Origin: DDH964 sp963806685
Lineage (GTDB): Bacteria; Desulfobacterota; Desulfuromonadia; Desulfuromonadales; DDH964
Length of the DNA stretch: 64,000 nt
Assembly (NCBI GenBank): GCA_963806685.1
Contig: CAWDZB010000012.1
Location: 1 to 64,000, forward strand
Direction: 5' to 3'
The position numbers were made by a program, and so were the translations under genes. Under the pieces are notes generated by a model that was not told where the DNA came from, did not search any database, and saw only the letters and a program-made list of their open reading frames with translations. This document shows, piece after piece, positions 40,785 to 49,631 of the stretch; positions within the stretch are counted from its first letter, which is position 1; each line of letters begins with the position of its first letter.

Positions 40785-43113
40785 GAATGAACCTCCCGCA
40801 GAAGGTCCATAATCTCAATACTCACCACATCCAGATCAGCATCAATCTCCTCAAGCGATCGCGGCGGCGTATAGACATAGAAGAGCCGGTTAAAAGGAAT
40901 CTCGTAACCAACAATCCCCAACTCCCCATCCTTGTCATCCCGCTTTCCCTTATCAATCCAGGCATCCGGCACATGGGGCGCAACCTCTTTATGAAAATAG
41001 GCCTCGACGGTTTCGGTCACGCTACGTGACGGATCGAGTGGAATATTCTCGTTGTCACGCAGATCTCCATCGGTTTGAAACTCTACGACCTTCCACCAAC
41101 CGGAAACAGCCCATAGAGCGGGTTGGCCTTCCCTTTGTGAGCCTTCTTGACCACCCGCTGCGCCTCGGGGTTTTTCCAGCTCACCGCATCGAGCAGCTGC
41201 TTCTTCTCCCGGGCATCCAGCTTGACCCCGGTGGTCTTGAGCGCCTGTTTCAACTCATCCTCAAACAGGTTGAAGTCATCGCATGAGCCATCGACAATGG
41301 CCGCCGCACCTATCTGCTGGCCGAGCTGCTTGCAGCGTCTGCCCGACTCTTCAACAGCGCCTTTTGGTCGCGCCACAGCTTCTTGTCGAGCAAATCTTTG
41401 ATCTGTTTCTCTTTCAGGTCACTGAAATTCCCCTTGACATGGGCACGGACTTCGGCCGCGACTTCCGACAGATCACCGTAATGCTGGCATCTGTCCAGCT
41501 TTGCCCAAATGCTCATAAGCCCACTTCATCACCGCATTGAACGGCTTGGGGGCAAAGCGCAGCTCTTCCAGCCGCTCATCGCTGAACTGCACCGAAAGCC
41601 GCAAGGGGCGCTCAACGGTGATGCGGCGGTAGCCGAAATCGGTGGTGGCGAAAATCTTGCTCGAAAAGGTCTTCGGCTCCGGCGCTTTCGGGTTGTCGGA
41701 TTGTCGCCCACGGTTGCTCTTCACATCCTCGGGCTTATCGAGTTCTACAGTATCGATCTGCTCAAACTGCCGAAGGCGCGGGTAATGGTGGCGATATCAT
41801 CATCCCCCATGACATGACGCTTGGAGCCGAGGGACTTGCGCATCTTGCCGCAGAGGTTGACGCCGTTGATGAGCTGCACCTTCCCCTTGCGCTCGGGGTC
41901 TTTCTTGTTGGAGAGCACCCAGACATAGGTGGCGATGCCGGTGTTGTAGAACATGTCGGTCGGCAGGGCGACGATCGCCTCCAGCAGATCGGCTTCGAGG
42001 ATGTAACGGCGGATCTCGCTTTCGCCGCTGCCCGCGCCGCCGGTGAAGAGCGGCGAGCCGTTGAGGATGATGCCGATGCGTCCGCCGCCTTCCTTGGCGT
42101 CGCGCAGCTTGCTGATCAGGTGCATCAGGAACAGCAGCGAACCATCCGAAACACGCGGCAGCCCGGGACCGAAACGGCCGTCGAAACCCTTGAGGCTATG
42201 CTCGTCGCTTGATCTCCTTTTCGACCTTCTTCCAGTCGACCCCGAACGGCGGGTTGGAAAGCATGTAGTCGAACTTGTCGGCGTAGAGCTGATCGTTGCT
42301 GAGGGTGTTGCCGAGCTTGATGCGGTCAACCTCCTGCCCCTTGATCAGCATGTCGGCCTTGCAGATGGCGTAGGACTCGGGGTTGAGTTCCTGACCGAAG
42401 GCACGCATCACCGCATTGGGGTTTAGCTCGTGGACGTACTCCATGCCCGAGGAGAGGAAACCGCCGGTCCCGGCGGTGGGATCGTAGATGGTGCGGATGA
42501 TCCCTTCCTGGGTCAGCGCCTCGTTGTCCTCCATGAAGACCAGCGAGGTGGTCAGGCGGACGATGTCACGCGGGGTGAAGTGCTCCCCGGCCGTCTCGTT
42601 GGAACTCTCCGCAAAACGCCGGATCAGCTCCTCGAAGACCAGGCCCATCTCGTAGTTGGAGATTCGCTTCGGGCTGAGGTCGGTGTTGGCGAACTTCTGC
42701 ACCACCTTGTAGAGCAGGTTGGCATCGTTAAGCTGGGCGATGAACTCGGTGAACTTGAAGTATTCGAAGATCTCCCGCGCATCCTTGGAGAACGACTGGA
42801 TGTAGGTCTCCAGGTTATCCTTGATGCTCACCTCACCAAGCTTGGAAAGATCCATCGGCGAGGTATTGAAGAACTGCGCCTCGGTCTCACGCAGCAGCAG
42901 TTTCTCAACGGCTTCCTCCGGCAGACTCTGCTTGCTGACCTCGGCGTGCTTCTTGAGAACCTTCGCCTTGTCCTTTTCGAGCACACACTCCAAGCGGCGC
43001 AACAGGGTAAACGGAAGAATAATCCGGCCATACTGGCTTTGCTTGAAATCGCCACGAAGAAGATCGGCCACCGACCAGATGAATGCGGCGGTTTGGGTGA
43101 AATTGGGGGTCAT
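40781..43113 (-). pseudogene. hsdM: Type I restriction-modification methyltransferase subunit M, multiple frame changes
   Basis: The first 300 codons are intact: N-terminal helical domain (SVADLLRGDFKQSQYGRIIL), GEHFTPRDIVRLT, SAM motif I YDPTAGTGGFL and catalytic DYMLSNPPFGVDW (NPPF). Then the frame changes about five times (near 42208, 41770, 41500, 41370 and 41090), ending with the intact C-terminal part SVTETVEAYFHKEVAPHVPD. Joined length is about 775 residues, the long HsdM class with a C-terminal extension. It would methylate adenine at the site chosen by HsdS. Confidence 0.87.
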
Positions 43114-43256
43114 AAGGGCACGACCTTCTTAAGTTATATGTTTGTAAATATTGGCTATATTTAGGTTCTGGCTTTACAAATATCAAATAAGAAACGACCG
43201 ACCAAGGCTCCCTCCAGACGACGTCCCAGAGGATGCCAAACTCCTCGTTCCTCCCT

Positions 43257-43454
43257 CTAAATCTCAATAACCGGACGAATCATTGTCGCCATGGGATTAT
43301 AGAATTTTTCAAAAAGGCTTTGGGCGTGCTGCTGCCGATTGCGAGCGGGGAGTTTTAGAGACGGCCCTCTGCCAGAATTGGGCGTCGTATATTGTTCAGT
43401 CGTAGTCGTGCGGGATACTAAAAGATGTGGTAATCCCCCTCGGATTTCCGGCAT
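43257..43454 (-). pseudogene. Truncated N terminus of an S8 subtilisin-like protease
   Basis: The 65-residue frame starts 30 bases after the AAA ATPase stop. It reads like the beginning of S8 peptidases that partner such ATPases: PHLLVSRTTTTEQYT, then SGRGPSLKLPARNRQQHAQ. It ends before any catalytic Asp, His or Ser. The 143 bases to hsdM hold no further protease sequence. The identification rests on the start motif and the position. Confidence 0.5.
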
Positions 43455-43484
43455 GACATTGCAGTCCTTTTCAGGCGGGAAAAT

Positions 43485-44465
43485 TTATTTTTTGCGGATG
43501 GATTGACGTTCCTGGAGCGGCTTTAAGAGGTCCTCCGTGGAAACTTCTTCGCGGTCATGGATAATCACATCTTTTATGGCATCCTCGCACGCCCTGGTGA
43601 TGTCGGCGTAGCTGAGCCCCTCGGCTTTTTCCACGAGCCTCTCCCAATCCATATCCTGCTTTTTGAAGCGAAGCAGTTTGTTGGTTATGGTTTGCTCGAT
43701 CAGCTCTCTGGGCGGCAGTTCGAACTCGATGACATCGTCAAAGCGCCGAAAGAGGGCATGGTCGAGGATTTCTGGGTGGTTGGTCGCCGCCAGAATGAGG
43801 CTGTCCGAAGTGTCCTGCTCGATCATCTGTAGAAAGCTGTTCAGGATCCGCCTTATTTCCCCGACATCGTTGAGCAGGCCCCGCTGGGAGCCGATCGCAT
43901 CGAACTCGTCGAACAGGTAGACGCCGCGGGATTGAGTCAGAGACTCGAAAATGAGACGGAGCTTGGCCGCCGTCTCTCCCATGTATTTGGTCATCAAACT
44001 GTCGAGGCGGACGGTGAAGAGAGGTAGCCCCAACTCGCCGGCCAATACGGTGGCTGACATGGTCTTCCCCGTACCAGGCTGCCCGACGAGGAGCAGTTTT
44101 TTTCTAGGCATCAATCCGTAAGAGCGGATTTTCTGGATCTGACGCTGTTCCTTGATCAGCCGTTTGAGGCGCTCGGACACACTCTCCAGAAGAACCATGT
44201 CCGGAAGCCGCAGCTTGGGATAGGAGACCGAGAGCAGGGAAGAGAGTTCCCCACGGGGGGTGGCGATCGGTATCGGCTGGGGAGAAGCTAGTGCTGATTT
44301 TTTTGCCTTCGCTTCGTCGATCAGGGCTCTGATTTCCTGGGCCAGTTTGCCGTGGCCGCGCTTTGCCTCGGATGCCGCCATTTGCATCGCAACGGCAAAG
44401 AAATGAGGGTCATCCCCTTCGATGTGCGATTTGAGCAAGGCTTTGAGTTGATCTGCTTTGGCCAT
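43485..44465 (-). CDS. AAA+ ATPase (protease-partner type)
   Basis: The 326-residue protein has an N-terminal helical region (about 1-80), Walker A LLVGQPGTGKTMSA (about 124), Walker B VYLFDEFDAIG (about 183), sensor 1 ILAATNHPEIL, and arginine fingers HALFRRFDDVIEF. The C-terminal lid has GLSYADITRACEDAIKD. ATPases of this build are often paired with an S8 serine protease in defence islands; only a stub of such a partner remains here. It is the promoter-proximal gene of the minus-strand cluster. Confidence 0.85.
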   Translation of the reverse strand: MAKADQLKALLKSHIEGDDPHFFAVAMQMAASEAKRGHGKLAQEIRALIDEAKAKKSALASPQPIPIATPRGELSSLLSVSYPKLRLPDMVLLESVSERLKRLIKEQRQIQKIRSYGLMPRKKLLLVGQPGTGKTMSATVLAGELGLPLFTVRLDSLMTKYMGETAAKLRLIFESLTQSRGVYLFDEFDAIGSQRGLLNDVGEIRRILNSFLQMIEQDTSDSLILAATNHPEILDHALFRRFDDVIEFELPPRELIEQTITNKLLRFKKQDMDWERLVEKAEGLSYADITRACEDAIKDVIIHDREEVSTEDLLKPLQERQSIRKK

Positions 44466-44957
44466 GATTAGATCCAGGCAAAATTCGGGTTACACCTAGG
44501 AAACATCTCGCATTCCACCCCTGAAAATTTTAACAGTGGCAACATATTTGGTCTATTCCCAAACGATGGAATTCATTGCAGAAGTAAACACGGCGCTCAG
44601 CATAACGAATAAAACACCGAATTTCCAGAAGAAAGGCCCATCCTGTCTCATAATCAAACCGCACATTCATGCCAGAAAACGTCACACCGGCTCACCCACT
44701 TGAAAGGTTACTGATGTCAGGGGTATTTAAAATAGCGTAGGAGCTTACGCGCCCAAATTGAGCATCTTTGAACTCGAGCCAAATTTAGACCAACTCATAC
44801 TTTTGCCCCAGCCACCCCGGTTGGGGCTTTTCATTTGCCCTCAAGACCGGACCTGGACCGGACTTTTAGCATCTCACCCAGCAAACCCGCCTAAAGCCTG
44901 ACATCTCCGCAGTACCCCACAGAATTCATCATCCGATGTTCAAGAAAGGAGGCCAAC
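44466..44957. other. Intergenic region between the defence cluster and the second integrase
   Basis: No supported gene. It should contain the minus-strand promoter for the AAA ATPase and downstream genes. A hairpin GCCCCA/TGGGGC (44805-44827) with TTTTCATTT matches the one before the first integrase, and from 44838 the sequence follows the long direct repeat. Confidence 0.55.
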
Positions 44958-45488
44958 ATGACTGGTCATTCCAAGCGATTCCCTTTTACCAAACGCACCA
45001 TAGAGGCCATCCCAGCCCACGATCCCGACAGCCCCAGCCGTGAAGCCGAGTATTCCGACGCCGAGTGCATCGGGCTACACCTCCGGGTCAGCAAGAACGG
45101 CAGGAGATTCTTCCAGCATAGGTACCGCCACCTCGGGCGGAAGAAGTGCCTCAGCCTCGGGGAGTATCCCCACGTTTCCATCCAGGACGCCCGGCAGAGG
45201 GTCAGCGAGCACAAGGCCCTTCTGGCCAGGGACATCGATCCCGGAGACGAGAGAGCCCAGAAGAGGAACGACATCACCTTTTCCGCCTTCGCCAAGGACT
45301 TCTACATCCCCCACGCCAAGATGCACAAGAAGACCTGGCAGGAGGACGTCTGGAAGATCCAGCGGCAACTGGAACCCGCCTTCGGGAAGCACATGCTGTC
45401 GTCCATCACTCCCCGCGACATATCGACCTTCCACAACAAGGAGAAGCAGAGGACATCGGCCACCACGGCCAATCACCACATGACGCTG
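44838..45488 (+). repeat. Long direct repeat, copy 2 (integrase leader and 5' half)
   Basis: Matches 20397-21048, from CCCTCAAGACCGG through ATGACGCTG, with scattered, mostly silent differences in the coding part. Homology stops abruptly at 45488. Confidence 0.9.
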
Positions 45489-45494
45489 GCCTAA
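44958..45494 (+). pseudogene. Truncated tyrosine integrase (first 177 codons)
   Basis: It has the same AAGGAGG site and start as the integrase at 20518. Over the shared 177 residues only one differs (P20 to A). After the shared HHMTL the next codons are GCC TAA, so the whole catalytic domain is missing. It is the remnant of a second, closely related element. The DNA differs at many third positions, so the two copies diverged while the protein was still conserved. Confidence 0.88.
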
Positions 45495-45843
45495 AAGGAG
45501 GGTTTAATTTTCGAAAATAGCGAGAACTTGTCGGTGAAATTTTGGACGGGGAAATGGATTTCTTCAATTGAGAGGATACTTGGAAGGGACGCTTCGGGTT
45601 TTTAAAGGAAAGCGGCCGCCCTAAGACATCTTTACTGCAACTCCCCATCTCAGCCACCTTTTCCCCCTTTATCGGGCGATTAATTACCAATGCCATAGTG
45701 TCCATAAATATTTCTCTCTTGAGAGGGCCAGTTTCTGTCGAGTTGATTCCGGTAATTGTTGTGATACTCTAATTTTTAATATTTATTTGAGGCAGGCAAG
45801 CAGGAAGGGGATTTACATTCACTTTTTACAGGAGGAGTGGAGA
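45495..45843. other. Stretch after the truncated integrase, no gene
   Basis: Unrelated to the missing 3' half of the integrase. AT-rich towards the end (TACTCTAATTTTTAATATTTATTTG at 45764-45788, broken here only by position), which may hold the promoter for the next gene. No open frame is supported. Confidence 0.5.
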
Positions 45844-46530
45844 ATGAAAAAACTGGTTTTGGCTCTTGCCTTGGTATTGGCTGGGACACCCGCTTTCGCC
45901 CAGCATATCGGGCCGGCGACCACAGCGGCTAGGGATCTTAAACCCGTCATCGGTGTCGGGTACGATTACCACCAGGCCCAATGGGATGGGGCCGACGTTC
46001 AACAGAACCGCACATATGTGCACATTGGTATGGGAGGCGGCATTGCCAATGAACCACGATACGAGTTGTATTTAAACCTCGGTGCAGCGGATCTGAAGAT
46101 TGATAACCGCGGAGGAGCAGATAAATTCGATGCTAACTTTCAACCGTTTGTCGGGGCAGGTCTAAAGATTAATTTCCTTCGTCCCGATCTGCCATGGGGC
46201 CTTGGTCTAGTCGCACAGGGGGCCTATTTCGGCACTTGGGACGATGAAGTTGCCGGAGTGAAATTGAAAATAAGGAATGCGTGGGAAATTGAAGGGGCAA
46301 TCCCGCTTGAGTATTCGTTCCGACCCTTCACTATTTATGCAGGCCCCGTTATCTTCGGTTCGAGGGCCCAAATTCGTCACAATATCTCGGGCAAAGGCAA
46401 CTTTGAGGAAGACGACAATTTTGGCGCGTTCGGCGGAATAGCTGCCCAGTTAGGCCCTTTGAGGATCGAGGCCGAAGTCCAACAGAAAAGTGACACTTCA
46501 CTAAGCGGGCTTTTGACCTATTCGTTCTGA
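45844..46530 (+). CDS. Outer-membrane beta-barrel protein at the right end of the island
   Basis: The 228-residue product has a signal peptide (MKKLVLALALVLAGTPAFA, cleavage before QH), then alternating polar and hydrophobic strands and a terminal TYSF, as expected for an outer-membrane barrel of 8-10 strands. AGGAGGAG lies 7 bases before the ATG at 45844; the upstream in-frame start at 45787 is less likely. The substrate is unknown. It is cargo between the truncated integrase and the right attachment site. Confidence 0.72.
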   Translation: MKKLVLALALVLAGTPAFAQHIGPATTAARDLKPVIGVGYDYHQAQWDGADVQQNRTYVHIGMGGGIANEPRYELYLNLGAADLKIDNRGGADKFDANFQPFVGAGLKINFLRPDLPWGLGLVAQGAYFGTWDDEVAGVKLKIRNAWEIEGAIPLEYSFRPFTIYAGPVIFGSRAQIRHNISGKGNFEEDDNFGAFGGIAAQLGPLRIEAEVQQKSDTSLSGLLTYSF

Positions 46531-46553
46531 CAAGACTTATTGAAGGCACATCG

Positions 46554-46600
46554 GCTTCGGGAGCAGGGGGGCGGAGGTTCAAATCCTCTCGCCCCGACCA
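46554..46600 (+). repeat. attR: right attachment site of the island
   Basis: Copy of the 47-bp tRNA-Pro 3' end with one change (GGGGGG-CGG instead of GGGGGT-CGG). It is preceded by ATCG as in the internal copy and followed by ATTCCTT as at the tRNA. It marks the island end; core genes resume to the right. Confidence 0.85.
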
Positions 46601-46625
46601 ATTCCTTCCCTCCCCAGTCACAATG

Positions 46626-46664
46626 AAACGCCTGCGTTCCCTTTCCGGGTCCGCAGGCGTTTTT
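46626..46664 (+). terminator. Rho-independent terminator beyond attR
   Basis: An 11-bp perfect stem AAACGCCTGCG/CGCAGGCGTTT is followed by TTATTTT. It may have been the original terminator of the tRNA-Pro transcript before integration. Confidence 0.8.
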
Positions 46665-46752
46665 ATTTTCCCTCGCGAGATAAGGACGCCTCGATCGCCG
46701 CCATATCTCGCGATTGTGCAATATGGAGCAAGCTTCCCCGGAACCGTCCTTG

Positions 46753-47319
46753 TCACCTCGCAAGCCGCGCACGAAACTTGCGCACCACGACCGGCAGCAG
46801 GAACATCGCGGCTAGAATTATCCACATCGTCGTGTCGGGGTCCTGAATATAGGTATTCAGACCCAGGGTGGAGACGGCGATCACGCCGAAATAGAGCATG
46901 TCCCCGGCGATGGCGATGGCCCAGCCGGCGACGAAGCCGTGCCCCGCGGCGAGGGCCGAGGCGCGGCCGGTCATCGGGTCGACGCCGAAGGCAATCATCA
47001 CCAGGGCCAGCGGCCCGGCGCCGGTTCCGCTGAAGTGGGCGACGCTACGTTCGCTGGCCAGCTTGAAGGCGGCGCCGACGCGGGCGCCGAGGCGGCTCTT
47101 GTTTCCCCAGCGGCTCCCGAGGCGCAGAAGCGGTTCGAAGGCCAGGGCGAGGAGCACGTCCGAGATCAGGTAGAGGACGACCGTCAGCGGCCAGGCCAGC
47201 GCCTGCCGCCGGGCCAGGAGCACCCCGGCCGGGATGCCGCCGCCGACCGGTATCACAAAGAGCCTGAGGACGGAGAAGCTGTTGGCGAGGGTGTGGGATA
47301 GTGACGACAAGAGGGGCAT
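46753..47319 (-). CDS. Small multi-pass membrane protein, hypothetical (188 residues)
   Basis: About five hydrophobic segments are seen, including PLTVVLYLISDVLLALAF, GPLALVMIAFGV, GFVAGWAIAIAGDMLYFGVI and WIILAAMFLLPVVV, with a basic C terminus. ATG 47319 lies 5 bases after the stop of the SemiSWEET gene, so the two are cotranscribed. I do not recognise a named transporter family. Confidence 0.6.
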   Translation of the reverse strand: MPLLSSLSHTLANSFSVLRLFVIPVGGGIPAGVLLARRQALAWPLTVVLYLISDVLLALAFEPLLRLGSRWGNKSRLGARVGAAFKLASERSVAHFSGTGAGPLALVMIAFGVDPMTGRASALAAGHGFVAGWAIAIAGDMLYFGVIAVSTLGLNTYIQDPDTTMWIILAAMFLLPVVVRKFRARLAR

Positions 47320-47323
47320 CGGT

Positions 47324-47602
47324 TTAGTTGGGGCCCAAAGGCCGATTGATGACATCCCACTTGATTTTCAAGAAAAGAGTGCAGCTTAGCGGCAGAAAGG
47401 AGACGCTGTTGGCTATGACCAGGGGGAGGTCAGAAACGGCAACCCCGTACAAGATCCACAACGTGACACCGGATAATAATGCGATCAGGAACCAGATGGA
47501 CAAGTCCGCCGTCGACTTGGTTTTGTAGGATTTGATGAGTTGCGGAAAAGCCGAACCGGTGGTAAGCGCCCCGGCCAAAAGCCCCAGATACATGATCTTC
47601 AT
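47324..47602 (-). CDS. SemiSWEET-type sugar transporter
   Basis: The 92-residue protein has three membrane helices and a PQ-loop in helix 1 (GSAFPQLIKSYKTKSTADLS), followed by WFLIALLSGVTLWILYG and NSVSFLPLSCTLFLKIKW. Length and the single PQ motif match bacterial SemiSWEETs, which work as homodimers to carry sugars along their gradient. It leads a two-gene unit. Confidence 0.85.
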   Translation of the reverse strand: MKIMYLGLLAGALTTGSAFPQLIKSYKTKSTADLSIWFLIALLSGVTLWILYGVAVSDLPLVIANSVSFLPLSCTLFLKIKWDVINRPLGPN

Positions 47603-48082
47603 TTCCAGCTCCAGGTTCCTTCTCGGTGTTGCGACGGAATTGACCCGAAAGACGACTTAAAAGTCCCCGTAATTTCGACACCCCGTGCCCTGCCGCTCAT
47701 TGGAAGGGAATTTTGTCTTCCTGCCGGGAAAACCGGGCCGGCTCTTCGAAGGCCCCGAAAGTCCGACAGATTCCTGGTGATTGGCCCCCAACCCGGCAAA
47801 GGCCGGTCCGGATTTTATCTCCAAACGGTGGGAATTGACAAGGAACATCAAGGCTCCTCTATTCTGAAACGCTCCATTGTCAAATCGCCGCGGCGTGAGA
47901 GCGGCGGTTCCCCATTCCTCACCGCAACAACTTCCGATGGTTCTCAAGAATTATAGGGGGCTTACCGGGTGGACGCGGCGGGGTTTATTGATAAGTTGTT
48001 AGTGGGTGACCGGGATTTTACCGTCCCTGCAAAGTGGCCATCACCGGCAGCCGACGGCGCCCAGGAAAGGCAAGGTGAAATC
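47603..48082. other. Intergenic region between divergent genes, no supported gene
   Basis: 480 bases of GC-rich sequence hold the upstream regions of the SemiSWEET gene (minus) and the MBL gene (plus). Open frames on both strands lack ribosome sites and family likeness. No clear operator or hairpin stands out. Confidence 0.5.
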
Positions 48083-49471
48083 ATGCAGATCGAATTTCTC
48101 GGCGCAACCCGTGAAGTCACCGGCTCCTGCTTCCTGGTGCGGGTCGGCGGCCACCGGCTGCTGATCGAATGCGGCCTGGTCCAGGGCAGCCGCGAGCATG
48201 AAGACCACAACCGTGAGCCATTCCCTTTCGAGGCCGCGGAAATCGACGCCGTGGTGCTGAGCCATGCCCACCTGGACCACTCCGGGCGGCTGCCCCTGCT
48301 GATCAAGCGCGGCTATACCGGGCCGATCTACACCCACAAGGCTACGGTCGAGTTGTGCGCCATCATGCTCGAGGATTCCGGCTACCTGAACGAAAAAGAC
48401 GTGCAGTGGGCCAACAAAAAGCGCCAGCGCAAGGGCCTCGCACTGCTCGAACCGCTCTTCACCCGCGACGAGGCGCGCGCGGCGCAGCGGCACTTTCAGG
48501 CCCTCGACTACGGGCAGGTCAGGGAGATCCTGCCCGGCGTCAAGCTGACCCTGCGGGATGCGGGCCATATCCTGGGCTCGGCGATCCTGGAACTGGAGTT
48601 GACCGAAGGCCGCCACACCCGCAAGGTGGTGTTCAGTGGCGATCTGGGGCACAAGGGGGCGCCGATCCTGCGCGATCCGGAGCCGATCATGCAGGCCGAC
48701 CTGGTGGTCATGGAGAGCACCTATGGCAACCGGCGGCACCGGAACTGGGAAGAGACCTGGCAGGAGCTGGGCGGGATCATTTCCAGCGCCCGCAGCGGCA
48801 AGGGGAACATCCTGATCCCGGCCTTCACCATCGGCCGCACCCAGGAGCTGCTGTACACCTTCAAGTGCCACTATGAGGACTGGGGAATCGACGACTGGCA
48901 GGTCTTTCTGGACAGCCCGATGGGGATCGAGGCGACCGAGGTCTATGCCCGGCATGCCAAGCTTTATGATGAACAGGCGCGCCGGATCTACGAGCAGAGC
49001 GGTGACCCCTTCGACTTGCCGAACCTGCACCTGTCGCGGCGCAGCGAAGATTCCATGCAGATCAACCTGGTCAAGTCGGGGGCGATCATCATCGCCGGCA
49101 GCGGCATGTGCACCGGCGGCCGCATTCGGCATCACTTCAAACACAACATCTGGCGCGAACACACCCACGTGCTGATCGTCGGCTTCCAGGCCCGTGGGAC
49201 CCTGGGGCGCAGCCTGGTCGATGGGGCCAGGCGTATCCGCTTATGGGGTGAAACAGTCCAGGTCAAGGCCCAGGTGCATACCATCGGCGGGCTGTCGGCC
49301 CATGCCGACCAGGAGGGGCTGGTGGACTGGTACCGGGGTTTTCAAAACCAGCCGCATGTGGTGCTGGTCCACGGCGAAGCCGAGGCCATGGATACCCTGG
49401 CCCAGCGGCTGCACCGGGAATGTCGCGCGGAGGTCGAGCAGGCGAGTTTTCGGCAGACGGTGACGCTGTGA
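48083..49471 (+). CDS. Metallo-beta-lactamase fold / beta-CASP RNase-like protein
   Basis: The 462-residue protein carries the zinc ligand motif SHAHLDHSGRLP (about 66-77), then DAGHILGSAILE, FSGDLGHKGAP and ESTYGNR. The beta-CASP part has PAFTIGRTQELLY, ILIPA and GSGMCTGGRIRHHF, and the end has HTIGGLSAHADQ. This is the CPSF73-like exonuclease/endonuclease family acting on RNA. ATG 48083 is chosen because family members start MQIEFLGATREVTGSC. It is monocistronic, with a terminator downstream. Confidence 0.9.
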   Translation: MQIEFLGATREVTGSCFLVRVGGHRLLIECGLVQGSREHEDHNREPFPFEAAEIDAVVLSHAHLDHSGRLPLLIKRGYTGPIYTHKATVELCAIMLEDSGYLNEKDVQWANKKRQRKGLALLEPLFTRDEARAAQRHFQALDYGQVREILPGVKLTLRDAGHILGSAILELELTEGRHTRKVVFSGDLGHKGAPILRDPEPIMQADLVVMESTYGNRRHRNWEETWQELGGIISSARSGKGNILIPAFTIGRTQELLYTFKCHYEDWGIDDWQVFLDSPMGIEATEVYARHAKLYDEQARRIYEQSGDPFDLPNLHLSRRSEDSMQINLVKSGAIIIAGSGMCTGGRIRHHFKHNIWREHTHVLIVGFQARGTLGRSLVDGARRIRLWGETVQVKAQVHTIGGLSAHADQEGLVDWYRGFQNQPHVVLVHGEAEAMDTLAQRLHRECRAEVEQASFRQTVTL

Positions 49472-49517
49472 AGCCGTAAAACCCAGTGGGCGGAGCGCGT
49501 CCCGGCAACGATAAAAG

Positions 49518-49546
49518 GGTCAGCCGTTTCGGCTGGCCATTTTTTA
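49518..49546 (+). terminator. Rho-independent terminator after the MBL gene
   Basis: GGTCAGCCG pairs with CGGCTGGCC around a TTT loop, followed by ATTTTTTAT. Confidence 0.75.
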
Positions 49547-49631
49547 TCCCGGCGGGATTCTTCGCGGTGGGATCTTGGAGGCATCGGCCGGCAAATGGCC
49601 ACGCCTCCGGTTCTCTTCTATACTGGACGAC

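Noticed and set aside
47540..47956. 138-codon plus-strand frame upstream of the MBL gene
   Set aside because: Partly opposite the SemiSWEET gene, no ribosome site and no recognisable motif.
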